A stretch of DNA of 5,446 bases from DASZCR01 sp035942915 (GTDB taxonomy: Bacteria > Acidobacteriota > Blastocatellia > Pyrinomonadales > Pyrinomonadaceae): contig DASZCR010000279.1 of the NCBI GenBank assembly GCA_035942915.1, forward strand, positions 1 through 5,446, written 5' to 3'. Positions 4,780 through 5,446 of the stretch are shown piece by piece. Numbering within the stretch: position 1 is the first letter of the stretch; each line of letters begins with the position of its first letter. The position numbers and the translations under genes were made by a program. Below the pieces are notes generated by a model. That model was given only the letters and a program-made list of their open reading frames with translations, did not search any database and was not told where the DNA came from.

Positions 4780-5446
4780 CTGGATTCCAGCGCTGCCAGC
4801 CTCTCATCCAAATCTGCGAGGCGGTAAACGCCTACTTCGATGCGCACGGCATATCCTTCATCGACGAGCGCGCCGTTTCCCGCCCCCGCATCCCTGCGCG
4901 ACAGTCCTGTGACCTTTGCCAACTCGCCGCGAAGCGTCATCCCCGCCCCGTCGAGAAAGGCGCGCGCCACTTCCCTGAGCGCAACCTCGCGCTTCACCTT
5001 CGCCGACAGTTCATCCGGAAAACGACCCTCAGGAAGCGTCCAGATATATGTGAACCAAGGTTCGTATAACACCTCGCCGGGAATCACCTTCAGCGCCCGC
5101 TGCAACTCGTCGAGCGCACGCGTGAACCGCGCGCGGTCTGCAATCTTCGCTTCCGTCCGCAGGTCGCACGTCGCCATCTCCCACTCGCGCCGCAGCACCT
5201 TCAAAACCGCACGCGCCTCCACAGACAACAGTTCCGCCTCCCTGCGACGCGACACGCCCCACAGCGCGTTGAAATGCGGAATCAGACGGGGCGCGATAAA
5301 CAGCGTCCGCGCCTTCGCCAGCTTCGCGTAATAGACGCGCCCGCGCCGCATCAACTCGTCCTTCAGGAGCCACGTCTGACTGCTCTCCGGGTCTTTCTGG
5401 ACGTTGCGCGGCATGTGCGCGTCGCGCCGCCCGCACACGGCCACGT
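4776..5446 (-). CDS. Probable AlkZ-related winged-helix protein, C-terminal part (cut by right edge)
   Basis: The minus-strand frame is open from the window edge to a TAG at 4778-4776, giving 222 residues; the N-terminus lies outside, and the GTG at 5444 is unlikely to be the true start. Recognisable segments include CGRRDAHMP (4-12), TWLLKDEL (24-31), GRVYYAKL (35-42), LIPHFNALWG (54-63) and, near the end, a winged-helix-like unit (about 169-203: MTLRGELAKVTGLSR then ALVDEGYAVRI). This pattern fits proteins annotated as AlkZ-related, distant relatives of the YcaQ/AlkZ DNA glycosylases that unhook interstrand crosslinks; the catalytic QxQ/QxD region, if present, would need to be sought in the missing part. 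Function in DNA repair is therefore an inference from memory of the family pattern. The stop codon overlaps that of the convergent coiled-coil gene by 4 bp, with no terminator between. Confidence 0.7.
   Translation of the reverse strand, partial: VAVCGRRDAHMPRNVQKDPESSQTWLLKDELMRRGRVYYAKLAKARTLFIAPRLIPHFNALWGVSRRREAELLSVEARAVLKVLRREWEMATCDLRTEAKIADRARFTRALDELQRALKVIPGEVLYEPWFTYIWTLPEGRFPDELSAKVKREVALREVARAFLDGAGMTLRGELAKVTGLSRRDAGAGNGALVDEGYAVRIEVGVYRLADLDERLAALESS

Overview
The window is GC-rich bacterial chromosome, most likely from an Acidobacteriota member of the Blastocatellia/Pyrinomonadales type. That placement is an inference. It rests mainly on the secreted von Willebrand factor A protein at 2812-3786 (minus), whose sequence style I associate with that phylum, and on the density of small secreted and membrane proteins without clear names. 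No transposase, integrase, phage gene, CRISPR array or duplicated tRNA end is visible, so this reads as ordinary chromosomal background rather than a mobile island.

Layout. Positions 1-478 (minus) hold the N-terminal part of an AI-2E family transporter that runs off the left edge. Divergent from it are two tRNA genes on the plus strand, tRNA-Arg(UCU) at 611-683 and tRNA-His(GUG) at 788-862. Each has a plausible promoter, and tRNA-His is followed by a good intrinsic terminator (882-906). A 5' leader of about 170 nt with several possible hairpins leads into a tightly spaced plus-strand run of three genes: a tail-anchored double zinc ribbon protein (1124-1645), a small VanZ-like membrane protein (1671-2084) and a secreted protein of unknown function (2107-2691). 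The gaps between them are 25 and 22 nt, which suggests one operon. A terminator usable from both strands (2711-2758) separates this operon from the convergent VWA gene.

The VWA gene has a strong Shine-Dalgarno, a perfect TATAAT -10 box and, just upstream of that box, a perfect 7-bp-arm inverted repeat that looks like an operator. Divergent from it, after a 210-bp intergenic region, is a two-TM coiled-coil protein (3997-4779) that I cannot assign to a family. Its stop codon overlaps by 4 bp the stop codon of a convergent gene, a probable AlkZ-related winged-helix protein (4776-5446, minus) that is cut by the right edge.

Functionally, the tRNAs are housekeeping genes, and the three-gene operon plus the VWA and coiled-coil genes look like envelope-associated functions. 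Nothing in the sequence proves that they act together. The most checkable novelty candidates are the palindrome in the VWA promoter, the degenerate metal-binding site of the VWA domain, and the uncharacterised three-gene envelope operon.
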